Shown: positions 25,355 to 37,638, numbered from the stretch's first letter. The stretch is DNA of 64,000 bases from Delphinus delphis (GCF_949987515.2 NC_082698.1:30470070-30534069); one strand, 5' to 3'. Program-made: numbers and translations. Notes: generated by a model from the sequence alone, not told the origin.

Positions 25355-25980
25355 TGCTTTCACTGCCTCCGCCTGCTCCTCTGTAATTCAGTCACCTCCC
25401 AGCAGCCAGTTCTCTTAGAAAAATACTAATCAGATCTTGCCTAGCAGCTGTTTAACACCCTCTACCTCATGCAGAGTCCAGCCCACTCCCCGGCCACGCC
25501 CACGAAGCCCTCCTCGCTGGTCCCTGCCTACGTTCGTTCCCAGCCACGTCTCCTCCCTCCCGCTGGGCACGCTGGCCGTGCTGGCCTTGCTTCTGTTCCC
25601 TGACACTTCACACCCCTGCCCACAGGGACAGTCTTTCCCCTTCTGCTTCCTCTGCCTGGAATGCTCTTCCCCAGCGCTCTGCATGGCTCCCTCCTTCTCA
25701 CCATTTGGCTTCTCCTTGGACAGACAGGGCAGCCCCCGCCGACCACCCTGGCCACAGACGCCCCCTTCCTTCCCAGTCACTCTCCAGCGTGATGCCTTGT
25801 TCTGTTTCCTTCAAAGCACTCGTCCATCTCTGAAATCAGCTTGGGGGGTTTGGGGTTGTACTACTCATTGTCTCTCTCTCCCCCACCAGAATGGAAACCC
25901 ACGGGAACATGGACCTCTTTTGTCTTGGTCGCTGTGGCCTGAGACCCCTCCCCAGTGCCCAGCATCCACAGAAGCTGCCT
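25355..25980 (-). mobile_element. L2 3' end, antisense
   Basis: This is a long fragment with ctgcctggaatgctcttccc, gcatggctccctccttctca and agaatggaaacccacggg in the order of the antisense L2 3' end. It is the best-preserved L2 in the window. Confidence 0.75.
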
Positions 25981-26009
25981 GAACCTCAGTGGCGAGGATG
26001 ATGCCAACT

Positions 26010-26245
26010 CACCCGGCACTTACCACGTGCCAGCAGGGACTGATCAGACACTTTACACATACTCACTCGTCGAATCCTCACGACAGCCTATGAGCTAGGT
26101 AGAATTATTATTTATGATTCTACTCCACAGAAGAAGAAAGCGAGGCACAGAGGGGTTCGGTAGCAAGCTCAGAGTCACCCAGCTAGTAAGAGGCAGAGCC
26201 AGGATTCAAACCCAGACGGTCTGGCTGCAGAGTTTCTACTCTTAA
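26010..26245 (+). repeat. MIR SINE, near full length
   Basis: It runs from cacttaccacgtgccagcag through cctcacgacagcctatgagc to gagccaggattcaaacccag. Confidence 0.88.
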
Positions 26246-27642
26246 CTCACATGTAGAGTTTGTTGGATTTGCGGTGTGCACGAGAGAACGTGAACCATGC
26301 ACCCTGCACGCCACCATTCCCTGTGACCCTGTCCCTCCATGATGGCAGCCTGTGCCTACTATGTCTTGTCCCCTAGCCTGCAGCCATCCAAGCTGAAGGT
26401 CCTTCTCACTCCAAAACCCTTCCCTTCCCAGCTACGAGTAAGGACAGCCCTTACCCCACCCAAGATCTGATTCTACCAGGAAGGGCTCGCAGTGGCCAGA
26501 GCTCCATTCTCACCTCTGCCTGGTGATTAGTGACATAGGACGTGTCCCCATGGGCAGGTCACCTGCAGGCTTCACACTCATCATCCAATCCTGATACCTC
26601 CAGCCATGGGCCAATTATCCCCTGGCCACCAGTCTGCCTGAGAGAGGCCGGGGTGGCAGAGTCCAGCACCCGAGAGGAGCCCCAGCAGCTCTCACGCTGA
26701 GCTCTTTTCATTTGCACCTTAGCTGGTTGTCAGGCATAGCCTGGACTCAGTGCCACCTCTCGCTGCTGTGAAAAGCCGAGCACCCCGTGCGTCTCCCGCC
26801 TCAGAGCCTCGTCCCCAATCATGGGGGTCTTGGCCTCTCTCTTTCTTTGTCTTTTTCTCTCATCTAGCTTCTCTCTTCTTGCCCATTTCTCTCTATTGGA
26901 CTCTCGTCTCCATCCCTCTGTCTCTGGTTCCCTTGCTTTTCCACAGATGGCTTTGCCATGTAACCTGAGCCTGGGAGTTGGCTGCTGCCTTCCCAGGACC
27001 ACAGCCCATTGCTTTCCTGCACTTTCTCCCTCCAGAGTACAGCCCAAGATGCGCTGGCAGGCTGGGAGCCTGTGGGATTCCAGCTTCTAGTCTGGCCTCT
27101 ACTGCTCATCTGATAAATAAACTTGGTCCAGCCTTTCCCTCCCTTGGTCTCTGGACCCTTCCCAGGGCCACCCATGAGGATGCGGGGAGTGCATTTGTGC
27201 AGGGACATTAAGCCAGAGCCACCTCGAAGGTGTGAGATGTGGTGCTTCCTTCCTTTCATGGAGGTGGTCACCTTCGGGTGCTCCCACCCCCAGCATTGCC
27301 CCCAGCACCTGCTCCTGGCTTCTAAGGTGCCCTCTTCCTCTCCCCGCTTTTCTTCTTTCTTCTTCCAACCCCAGAATGATGATGGACAGTCCAGCATCAG
27401 TAAGAGATAGAAAGTTGGGCCCACACACACAGATAAATACGCAGGCACCTTTGCTCAGCCATCTGACTTAAGTAGCGAACTTTCATCTAGGCTATAAATA
27501 GCTCTTTTTCTGAATAGTAACTTTGGCTGAATAGAAAAGGCTAATTTTAGGGTGACCAGGAAGGTCCTCTCTGCTCAGTGTTTCCTTTACGTTCCTTAAA
27601 CCGATAGGATGTCACCACTGATGAAGGCTGAGTCAAGAATCC

Positions 27643-28269
27643 GTTGTTTTTTTTTAAAATTTATTTATTTTAGGCTGCATTGGATCTTTGTTGCTGTGCA
27701 TGGGTTTCCTCTAGTTGCGGCGAGCGGGGGCTACTCTTCATTGAGGTGCGTGGGCCCCTTATTGTGGTGGCTTCTCTTGTTGTGGAGCACAGGCTCTAGG
27801 TGCACAGGCTTCAGTAGTTGTGGCTCGCAAGCTCTAGAGCTCAGGCTCAGTAGTTGTGGCACACGGGCTTAGTTGCTCCGTGGCATGTGGGTTCTTCTGG
27901 GACCAGGGCTTGAACACGTGTCCCCTGCATTGGCAGGCGGATTCTTTTTTTTTTTTTTTTAAATTAATTAATTTATTTATTTTTGGTTGCATTGGGTCTT
28001 TGTTGCTGGGTGTGGGCTTTCTCTAGTTGCAGCGAGCTGGGGCTGCTCTTTGTTGAGGTGCACGGGCTTCTCATTGCGGTGGCTTCTCTTGGTGCGGAGC
28101 ATGGGCTCTAGATGCACAGCCTTCAGTAGCTGTGGCACACAGGCTCAGTAGTTGCAGCACACGGGCTTAGTTGTTCCATGGCATGTGGGATCTTCTCAGA
28201 CCAGGGCTTGAACCCGTGTCCCCTGCACTGGCAGGCGGATTCTTAACCACTGCACCACCAGGGAAGCCC
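27643..28269 (-). mobile_element. Head-to-tail dimer of two long-form CHR SINEs
   Basis: Two long-form antisense copies are joined directly. The left unit (27643-27944) stops at gcaggcggattc without its head and is followed by the T-run tail of the right unit (27945-28269), which has a complete head. Only one pair of imperfect direct repeats is seen, aagaatcc at 27635-27642 and aggaatcc at 28270-28277, bracketing the pair. Confidence 0.85.
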
Positions 28270-28512
28270 AGGAATCCTCTTTTTAAAATGCACATACTTC
28301 ATGGAAGTTGGGGCTGTCAGTCATTTACCACCTAGTATGAACTACTCTTCCAGGCTCACTTTCCTCAACATTGATTAGCACCAGTCATCCAGTGGGATTG
28401 GAAATACTGAGAGAGAAAGGATTGGAGAAGGACGTAGCACTGTAAGGGGGGTCCTAGGTGGGGGAGGACAAGGTGAGGGGCCTGAGGGTTGGCCACATGT
28501 GTAGAAAGGATT

Positions 28513-28681
28513 CTCCATCTTGGCCACACCTAAGAATCTCCTAGGGAGCTTTGAAAAATCCCAATGCCCAGGCTCTGCCCCCAACTAATGAAATCAGAAT
28601 CTCTGGGGTGGAGCCCAGGCATCAGTATTTTGTAAACTTCCCCAGGTGGTTCTGGTGTGCAGCCAGGTTTGAGAACCACTA
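28513..28681 (+). mobile_element. MER5-like element, first of an adjacent pair
   Basis: It contains aagaatctcctagggagctt, atcagaatctctggggtgga and the end ggtttgagaaccacta. The next copy starts within 10 nt. Confidence 0.7.
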
Positions 28682-28689
28682 CTCTATCC

Positions 28690-28835
28690 AGTGCTTTGCA
28701 ACTTGAACGTGCAAACAAATCACCTTATTAAATGTAGGATCTTTTTCCGCAGGTAGGGGTTGGGGCCTGAGATTCTGTATTTCTATCAATGCCCATCCTG
28801 CACCTCTTCTGATCACACTTTGAAAAGCTAGGCTC
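28690..28835 (+). mobile_element. MER5-like element, second of an adjacent pair
   Basis: It runs from gtgctttgcaacttgaacgt to cacactttgaaaagcta and is more degraded than its neighbour. Confidence 0.6.
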
Positions 28836-29959
28836 TAGTTTCCCCTGTTCTTTCTCCAAACTGGCTTTGTTCTCAAACAATGAAAGATGAAAAGTGGGAA
28901 ATATTGGCCAGGTTGACTAACACGCACCCCGCCACCCCAGTGCAGAGCTCTGGTAATCCTGAGCTGGAGCACAAGGTTAGACCTGAGGCCTTGGGCTCCC
29001 CAAGCTGGAATCAGACCTGGAATGTCACCCCCTTCCGGCTGGACCCTTGGTGCAGGAGGTGAAAGCAGTAAGCAGTGAACTCAGGCAGGCGTGCGGGGAG
29101 CGAGGGGGGTGCCTCTGTGCACCTGCTCTGTCGTGGTGTGGCTGTAGATGTGGCCCAGATGATAGCCTGTCCCCTTGCATTAGTGAGCGAGCTTTCCTCC
29201 AGCAGGCAGGCAAAGGGCAGATGTATCCTTCTCGACATCTGTGCTGTCATTATTATTATCAGGATGTGAGAGACTCGCAGACATGCAATGTGACAGTTGC
29301 AATGATGGAAACAGCGGAGGGTGTTATGAGACACGGAGGAGTGAGTAGATGGTGGTGGAGGACAGAACAGAGAGGTGGGCCAGAAGCAGGGCGGGGCTGG
29401 AGAGGCTGTTTAGCTTTTCTCCCTGGGGGCTGTGGCCCTTCCCGCTGGAAACTATCACAGAGTCAGTGTGGATCCAGTTCAGAGCCTTTGCCCTTTGCTG
29501 GACAACAGGCCCCTCAAAGGAACAACAGCCATGCGTGGGATCACAGCAGGGGGCCTTATGCCCTTATCCTGTCAGTCCTGGAGGGGACCTGTTTTTAATG
29601 TCAAAACACCATAGACCTCCTCCCAAATGCTAATCTGACATTTTGAATAGCCAAAATCCTCATCAGATTATTTACTGAATGCCACCTCTTTGCTAGACAT
29701 GGCCCTTGCCTCATCGAATGCATAATTTAATTGAGGAGATAAACATTAACTAAATCATACCATGAATAATCAATTGATTAAAACTATGGTAAGTGCTAAG
29801 AAGAAAAAAGCATGGGTACAGTTATGAGGTACCCATATGAGGTTCCCATGATGACTGAGAAAACACATCATGTCTTTGAAGAGGACCTTATGAATCCAGT
29901 AGTGCTTTTAATTGAATCTATATCTTATTTATCACAACCCATGTGAGAAGAATAAGAAG

Positions 29960-30112
29960 AGCAATAACAATAGCTCCCATTTATTGGTTTTAAGCTGCGA
30001 ACCCACCTACCAAGTCCTCATGGCACTTCTCTGAGATAAGGACTCTCACTGTCCCCATTTTGACACGGAAAATAAGGCTCAGAGAGGTGGAGCCCAAGGT
30101 CCTACGTAACTC
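29960..30112 (+). repeat. MIR SINE
   Basis: It contains tagctcccatttattggttt and aataaggctcagagaggtgg in MIR order. Confidence 0.75.
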
Positions 30113-31252
30113 TAATTCAGTCTGCAGATGTTGCTAGGGCTGCGTGAGGATGCCCAGATTTTGCAACAACTGCATGGTCCTTGAGACTCTGTAGCCCCAC
30201 AGGTGGGGACTCCTGGTCTGGCTGTGAAGGAGATGAGGCAGGACAGCAGGGTACCTGACTGCACCAACCATTCCCTGGGGGAGGGCAGGGCTGCTGGACC
30301 TGGCCTCCTAGAAGTTGGAGGTGTTTGCATCCCTCCTAGAGAATCGGGAATTGGGCAAACTGGGATGCTGAGATGAAATTTCCTGAGTCCGAACATCAGT
30401 TTTTGGTGTTCACATTGGTGGTCAGAGCCCCCCCGCCCGAGCCCTCTGCCTGTCTCTCCCGGAAGCTGGTCACCACCACCACACCAGGAGGTCTGGGTGC
30501 CCTCTGTGTTCCAGATTGTGCAGGGTTAGCCTCATTGCTACACCTAGATGCGCCACCAGGGAAGCCCGACTTACTTTCTTTAACTACTTTGTGTGAGACT
30601 GGGGACAGGAGCCCTGGTGATCATTTATTTTGCTGGGGGCTCTTGGGTGGTGGCCCAGAGGGTGCGCTAGAGACTCTGTGAGAAGCCAGTGGCTGGTGGC
30701 CTTGGATCCTCCCCTTCAGGTGGCAGGTGCTCCCCTGCACCAGAACCCCTGCATTCTCAGAGGCCCAGGGGATGCTGCCTGTGTGTACTGACTTGTGATT
30801 GAAGCCCCTCGCCACAGGATTCCAAAGCTTGCCTCTGTCTTTCAAACCTATGGGGGTTTGAAAGAAGTGACAGTTTCTGAGATACTTGTAGGAATCCAGG
30901 TGCAAGGAGAAGTCCATGGGCAGTGCACACCCCAGCAGGGGCTGGCATTCTGCTCTCCCCATGGCCTGGCTGCTCAGGGAAAACATGCTAACCTCCCACC
31001 ATTTTTGATGAGATGCATCTGAAATTTATTACACTATTATCTAAGTTCTAAAACAGAGGGTCCTGCACATAGTTTAACCTTTTCTTGATGACTCGCTGTT
31101 GACATTGCCAATGTTCGTTATCATACTCTGCTTTCTAGACTTTCACCTCCTCCCTCCCAGTTCATCTATCACATGTCACTGCTGACATGTGTACGCTTCT
31201 AGACGCCTCCCCACCCACCTGTCTATCGCTTTGATGGTTCTAATGTGCTGAG

Positions 31253-31635
31253 CCAATGTAGCATAGTGGGTTAGCTTGTGGGCTCTGCAGTCAGACAGCC
31301 TGGGAAAGTTATGACACCTCAGTTATGCTACCTGGAAAACAGGTATGGTGAGAGGTTTTTTTTTTTAATAGACTTTATTTTTTAGAGCAGTTTTAGGTTC
31401 AGGGCAAAATTGAGTGGAAAGCATGGACTGTTCCAATATACTCTCTACCCACCCCCGCCCCATGCCCTAACCTCTCCCACTGTCAACATCCACACCAGAG
31501 AGGTGGGAGTAATTTATCTCAGAAAGCTGTTTTAAGGATTAAATGAGATAATGCATCTAAAACATATAAAATACCTAGCACAGTGCCAGGCTCATAATAA
31601 ATCCTTAATATATGTAGCTATCATCATCAATAATA
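31253..31635 (-). repeat. MIR SINE, antisense, split by an L1M fragment
   Basis: The two parts, 31253-31355 and 31498-31635, flank the L1M. The right part reads ttaaggattaaatgagataa tgcatctaaa and cacagtgccaggctcataat. Confidence 0.8.
31356..31497 (-). mobile_element. L1M 3' fragment inserted into a MIR, antisense
   Basis: It starts with a T run and aatagactttatttttt, then agagcagttttaggttcag, a known antisense L1M 3' end. MIR sequence continues on both sides, and the short direct repeat gagagg is at both junctions. Confidence 0.75.
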
Positions 31636-33030
31636 GTAACTGTGTGTTATACAAGCATCAGTGATGATCATTAAGGTCCTAAGGATTGAAATGAGCGGCT
31701 TTTGTGCAAGGATCTGACGTGGCCAGGTGATTTCTGAGCACTTCTCTGTGCTTTGCTCTATGTCTGGAGAAATGGGGCGGTATCGAGCTTCACCTCTGTC
31801 TACAAGTAGCTTAGTGACGTGGATTGTGCTCAGCACATGCCCCTCCTGAGTCTACGAATGGGTCCCTTGATGCTCATGTGGGGCTCTCCTGACCCTCTGT
31901 GTATATACTGTGAGCCAGACTCTCTGTGGGCTTATAAAAAAAAAAAAAAGCTGGTGATACAAGGTTTGGCGTGTGGGCCACCTGGGTAAGGTGGAAGGTG
32001 GCTAGAACCCAAGGTCTTTGGATTCTGGTCTTTAGCCTTGACCAGAAAAAGAGCTGCTGAGAGGCTTCAGCACCACGGACAGCTCCGCGCCCAGCCCCCT
32101 CCGCCCGGCTTTTCTGGGCTTTCTTGCTGCTGTTGCCACCTGCAGAACACACTGAGCCAACTAGACACCTTCCTTGCCTTGTAATGTGACAAGGCTCTGT
32201 CTTTCTGCCTGTCTGGGCGGTACTTAAGGGTCTTATACCCTTTGGGCATCCCTGTGAGTGTATATGGAGGGGACGTGAGGGGCTGCAAATATTCTGGGGA
32301 GGCTGACCTCGTGCCATTCCAGTCCCCCAAGCTCCCCTTTTCTTCTGAGAAACTCCTAAGGCCAAGACTCAGACAGGGCCTGGACTGCTCTGAAGGGGAT
32401 GGGGGGACAGTGGGCGAGGTCTTTGGTAAAAGAAATGGACCCCATTTTCCCCTTACGGGCCAGGGAGGAGAGGATTGGGAATGCCTCAGGGGCTCAGTGA
32501 TCCTCTGTTGGCCTCCTTGGTGGACCACTCCTGCCATGGGCTTCTGTCAGACGTCTGTTCTGGCGTTAGGTGCCGTGCCGCATCGGCCAGGGCCCCCAAG
32601 TTCTCCCTGGGGAAACTCAAACTAGCAACTTAGTCACTTGTCCTGAGTGGAGCCCCCTCCCGGCGCACAGCTTGGATTCTACTTGCCCAGTCCTGTTGCC
32701 CCTGTGCCTGGGTCTTTCTCTTCCCAAACCACATTGAATCCTGCCCATACCACTCCCAGGTCCTTATGAGGGACAACCCAGAGTCTGCCCTCAGAGCTAG
32801 ATAAACTTAACTGAGAAAAATGATACGAATGAAGGATGGTCTGCGTGCATGCATCCCTCAAAATATTCTAAAATCCACCCTGGCTCAAGACAGGCCAGTG
32901 GAGAGCAGCGCATGGGGTGAGGTTGACTTGTCTGCGAACGACTTCTCCTGAGCTCTGATCCCAGGCCATTAGCCTGGACTGGCAGTGTATAAGTAATTGC
33001 CCTGTGAAACACACTGCTGTGTCAGAAGCA

Positions 33031-33127
33031 GACCAATTTACCAAATGTCATTTTGCTAAAAGCCAATCTGCCAAAAGTCAATTCACTGAATGGCCGGTTT
33101 GTCAAATGACCAATTCATCAAATTGAC
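33031..33127. repeat. Degenerate short tandem array, unit 15-18 nt
   Basis: Six consecutive units follow a pattern close to aattyrccaaatgacc: 33032-33049, 33050-33064, 33065-33079, 33080-33095, 33096-33111 and 33112-33127. Each has a purine-pyrimidine start, a ccaaa-type centre and a gtc/gcc/gacc end. A CHR SINE follows directly. Confidence 0.65.
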
Positions 33128-33138
33128 TTACTTTCTTT

Positions 33139-33348
33139 CTTTTTTTTTTTTTTTTTTGCGGTACGCGGGCCTCTCACTGTTGTGGCCTCTCCCGTTGCGG
33201 AGCACAGGCTCTGGACGCACAGGCCCAGCGGCCACGGCTCATGGGCCCAGCTGCTCCGCGGCACGTGGGATCCTCCCGGACTGGGGCACAAACCCGTGTC
33301 CCCTGCATCGGCATGCAGACTCTCAACCGCTGCGCCACCAGGGAAACC
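33139..33348 (-). mobile_element. Short-form CHR SINE, antisense
   Basis: The T-run tail is on the left and the head on the right; the terminal head bases are mutated (gggaaacc instead of gggaagcc). The 15-bp direct repeat tgacttactttcttt lies at 33124-33138 and 33349-33363. Its head/flank junction is copied at 30549-30597. Confidence 0.92.
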
Positions 33349-33782
33349 TGACTTACTTTCTTTAACTACTTTGTGTGAGTCGACTGGTTTGCGTTTCGCC
33401 TTTATGATAGTATTTTCAGGACTGGTCCATTTGTCTCTGGCCCCACTCCTGGTGTTTGAACCATGATGAGCCCAGCCCCAGTCTCTCCCTGTGACCACCA
33501 GGAGCTGGGGCAGGGAAACCCAACAGCCCCTAAAAGGCCTTTATGAAGACAAATGGGAAACAACCCAACTAAAACCAAATTGGTAAAGGAAAGAAAAGAA
33601 ATTTAGCAAATGGGCCCTTTGGAGAACTGGCTGATCTGTGACTTGGCTTCTGGGGAAGTGACTCAGAAACAGGCAACCTAATATCCTTGAGCCTCCTTTG
33701 GGGATGCTGGTAAATGTCCTGCTTTTCTGTTCTGCTGCTGCCTCTTTATGGGACCCGTACGAAGCCTCCATGCTTGGTTTTA

Positions 33783-34088
33783 TTTATTTATTTATTTTAA
33801 AAGTTTATTTATTTATTTATGGGCTACGTTGGGTCTTCGTTGCTGCACGCGGGCTTTCTCTAGTTGCGGCAAGCAGGGGCTACTCTTTGTTACGGTGCGC
33901 GGGCTTCTCATTGCAGTGGCTTCTCTTGTGGCGGAGCATGGGCTCTAGGCACGCGGGCTTCAGTAGTTGTGGCGCACGGGCTTAGCTGCTCCACGGCATG
34001 TGGGATCCTCCTGGACCAGGGCTCGAACCCGTGTCCCCTGCATTGGCAGGTGGATTCTTAGCCACTGCGCCACCAGGGAAGTCCCCCG
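33783..34088 (-). mobile_element. Long-form CHR SINE, antisense
   Basis: The left end is a tttatttattt simple tail and the right end is the head ccaccagggaagtccc. The direct repeats tgcttggtttta at 33771-33782 and 34089-34100 are perfect. Confidence 0.92.
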
Positions 34089-34867
34089 TGCTTGGTTTTA
34101 GAACCAGGAAAGGCCGTGTCTCTCCCCCAAGCTTGTTTCCATCTGTGGACTTGGTGAATTGTATGCACAGCAGTCTCCACATCCTCCTAGGCCGGGAGGA
34201 GCCCAGGCCCACATGTAGCAGATGCAGAGGCTTTTGTAGGGTGTGCTTCTCCCTCTTGTTTGATATGTCTACTCATTTTTGTCTTCTTCTTTTTTTTAAC
34301 TCTTCCTCTGGTTCCTGTTATCTTACTCCATTTTATAATGTATCCCTAAAACTGCCTTAATTCCTTCCTGAAACCAGGCAAAGAAGGAATCCAGACCAGC
34401 TCTGAAGGCTGTTCTGTTGGCCCAGGCCCCCCAGGCCTGCCCTGCGGGGCCCCAAGGTCCTCGCTCCTCCAACATCAGCATCTCAGCCCATCCCACTGGA
34501 CCCTGAGGTCTCATCCTGGAGCAGGGCACTGTACCTGCTCTTCAGGGAGATGTGTAAGCAGACGTGAACTGCTGCAACGGAGACAGATGCCGTCCTACCC
34601 TGGGATACAGCGTGTCACCCGGCACAGTCAAAATGCTCACGTGCCCACAGGGCCTGCTTTCCCGCCTCCTTGTCTCTTTGATGTTGATTCCCAGTCCTTC
34701 ATCACTTTGGGGTGGGCACTGTTTCTGCCGCCCTCTGTGCGGTGTCCTCTCAGCCAGGGGATTTCCCCACTGCTTAGAATTGTGAGCCCCAATTCTTTGG
34801 GTGTTGGTCACCTAAAAGATTTTTTCCACCTTTGTCTCCTCTGGGGAGGATCAGGGAGGCAGGACAT

Positions 34868-35345
34868 TAGCATTTGTTGAATGCCTTCAAAGCACCACGC
34901 GCTGGAATCAGTGCTTTATATGTCGTTTTTAAAAACTTTTCATTGAAGTGTAACATATATTCAGGAAAGTGCAAATTTCTGTACATGTGTTATGTATTTT
35001 CGTATATATAACTCGCTGAATTTTCACAAAGTGATCACACCCATATAACCAGCAAGAGATCAAGAATGAAAACATCACGAGCACCCAGAAGCCTCTTGTT
35101 CCTCCTTCCAGTCATTAATCCCCTCACACCAGTAACCACGGTCCTGATTCCTAACAGCATAGATGCCTTTTGCCTATCTTTGTGCTTTATTTAAGTGGCA
35201 CATGTGGTGTCTAATCCTCACTATATAACCCAGCAAGAGGGAGCTGTGGTGAACTCTCCTTTACACGTGAGCAACCAGATTCAGAGAGGTTGAGTAACTT
35301 CCCAAGGTCACAGAGGCAGTAAATGGTGGAGCTTGGAATCAAACC
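34868..35345 (+). repeat. MIR SINE, sense, split by an L1M fragment
   Basis: The left part, 34868-34925, has gcatttgttgaatgccttca. The right part, 35208-35345, has gagaggttgagtaacttccc aaggtcaca and ggaatcaaacccgggg. Confidence 0.75.
34926..35206 (-). mobile_element. L1M 3' fragment inserted into a MIR, antisense
   Basis: It reads ttcattgaagtgtaacatat and ataaccagcaagagatcaag, typical of L1M 3'-UTR in antisense. It separates two halves of a sense MIR (34868-34925 and 35208-35345). Confidence 0.7.
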
Positions 35346-36180
35346 CGGGGTTGTTTGGCTCCAAAGCTCATGTTCTTTCCTCTATATCTTGATTCTTTCT
35401 CCTGCTGAACCCCCCTGCCCCTTCCCCACTGTGTGCCTGGGCTGGGAATCTCTGAAGTTATTGGTCCTAACGACTCAAATGTGTCTGGGACAAGAGCCTT
35501 GTCTCCCCCAGTGCATCCCTGCTCAGGACTCAGCAGAATGCCTGGAACTTCTTGGGGGCTCAGTGCATGGTGGTTGATTACAGGGAAGGCCTTACCCGGC
35601 ACTCACGTTAAGAGGGGCTTGCATTCCCCCGCCTCCTTCATTTGCCCAGTTGCCATTATCGTGTTCTTGCCATGGTGGCTGGGACCTGTGCCTTCTGGTC
35701 TGTTTCCTGTTTGTCCTTGAGCCACTCACTCCTGAATGGGACTCCAGCCTCTGAGCAGCTTTCCTAATGAGGTTTCTGCAACATTAACTCCGTGGGTCTA
35801 GAGGGAGGGGGGGCTGGCCACAGGAGGGTGTGTGGCTTCGGGGTGGTGTGGTGGACAGGAGAGGAAGGCCATCTCTCCTGCTGACGGTGCCTGGCATGCA
35901 CTGGTAGCTTGGAGCAGCCCATTTTTCCTGCAAAGCTCCAACCGCACCATCTATGGTGTGAGCCTCCAAAATTACCTACGGGAATTTGGACGTCAGGAGT
36001 TCCTTGGGAAAATATTGTGTGTTTAACACTTTTTAAAATCTCAAGGCCTCACAGAGCATGCGTGAGCTTTAATTCCATGAATATCGTAACCACCTTAGGA
36101 GGAGAGGGGTGGAGAAGGAGAGGGGTCAGACCTGGACCACACAGCAATTAGTAGGGGTGGTTTAAAGCCTTGGCAGCAAC

Positions 36181-36340
36181 GTGATTGCCATCTACTGTGT
36201 GCCAGACAGTCTTTGGGATACATTCACATACCTTTGTCTGTTTGCCCCTCATAAGCTTGTTACAGATGAGGAAACTGAGGTGCAAAGAGGCAGCCAGTTG
36301 ATTCTGAGCTTGCTTTTGAACCCAGGTCGCCTGACTCCTC
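36181..36340 (+). repeat. MIR SINE
   Basis: It contains catctactgtgtgccagaca and gttacagatgaggaaactga. Confidence 0.8.
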
Positions 36341-37638
36341 TCCCAGACCAGCTACTGCCTGGCCAGCGCCTCACCCTCCCCTCACTGAGGCTCCTTTGGG
36401 GGACACAGGCTTATCTGATGGCCCCCGCCATTTATCCTAGCTGGCCTGACTCTGGCCCTCGGGAGGAGAGGAGAGGGGATCGGGGAGCCCAAGGATTAGC
36501 AAGGGGAACTGGCTACTTAGTGCAGCCTTAGGAGAAGACAGAGGCAGCTCCCAGGTGGGGTGCGGGTGTCTTTCCTTTGTTTTGACAACAGCAGGGGAGC
36601 GGGGCCCAAGATCAAAGGAAACTAGGCTGTGGATGGTGGGACCAGTTCCCCCTTCACCCCACCACCAGCCTGTCCTTTGATACTACTCCCTGGTCTCTTC
36701 TGCACTCTCCCCCTTCCCCCGACCCAAACTTGACTTTTGGAGTTGATGAAACAAACTCATCCACACTGAGAGTCAGCCCCTGATAAGCTTTCAGTTTGCT
36801 CTTCTGGGAGCACCTGAGATTTATGAATGACAAAGTCCCAGTCGTTACCTTGAGGTTGGAGCCCAGGCAGAAAGGGTTCAGGTCCTTATCACCAGATGTC
36901 TCTCAGGAATCCGCCTTGAAGGTCACTTGGAGACAGGTGCACGCACATGCCACGTACCCACGGAGGGTAGATCTGGGGCCCCTGAATATTGTCCGTGGGC
37001 TGGGGAGCCTGGGCGGGGAGGGGTAATTGCAGAACTAATTTCCTTCCTGGGTGGAAAGGGTAGGATTTGAGGGGAGGCTCGAAGGATAAGCAGAGACAAA
37101 GGAGGGATGGTCCTGCCAGATCCCAGGAGCACCTTAGATGCGGGTGTGCACCTGGCATCCCAGCCCTGGGGTGTGTCCTGCAGCAGGGACCTGGGGTACA
37201 GAGCAGCCCCCTGGGGCTCTGTCTTCCAGCCCCTGGCTGGGGCCCTGAGCTGGAGCAGTGGTTCCTGTTGGCATGGAGGAGCTGAGTGCCTCTCAGGCAG
37301 CGTCCCCCTGCCCCAACCCCAGCAGGAATGTAGGGAGGGTGGTGGTACTAATGTCGTGGCTGTCACTGCCCTCTGGTGAGCACCTCCTCTGTTCCCCATG
37401 AAGGTGGGCAGTGGCATGCCACAGGTGACAGGTCAGAGGCTGCTCTTCCCTCTCTCCACTCAGTGGGGGTGTCTGTGTCCAAGTCTCTTCCCATCCCGCC
37501 CCCTAAGGAGTGGGAGTTGTCTCCTCTGCCCCTGGCTTTGAAAAGCTGGCGGGTACAGGGGCTACAACCCCTTTGCTTTAGCCCTAGCTGGGGACAGGAA
37601 GAGTTTTAAGCTTCCCTCTGTCAGATGCAGCACTGTTC

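Noticed and set aside
30373..30681. ORF sharing a peptide with the one at 33182-33466 as evidence of a gene family
   Set aside because: The shared peptide is the translation of the 49-bp duplicated SINE/flank junction.
33031..33127. CRISPR-like array
   Set aside because: The units are contiguous, degenerate and without spacers, and the genome is mammalian.
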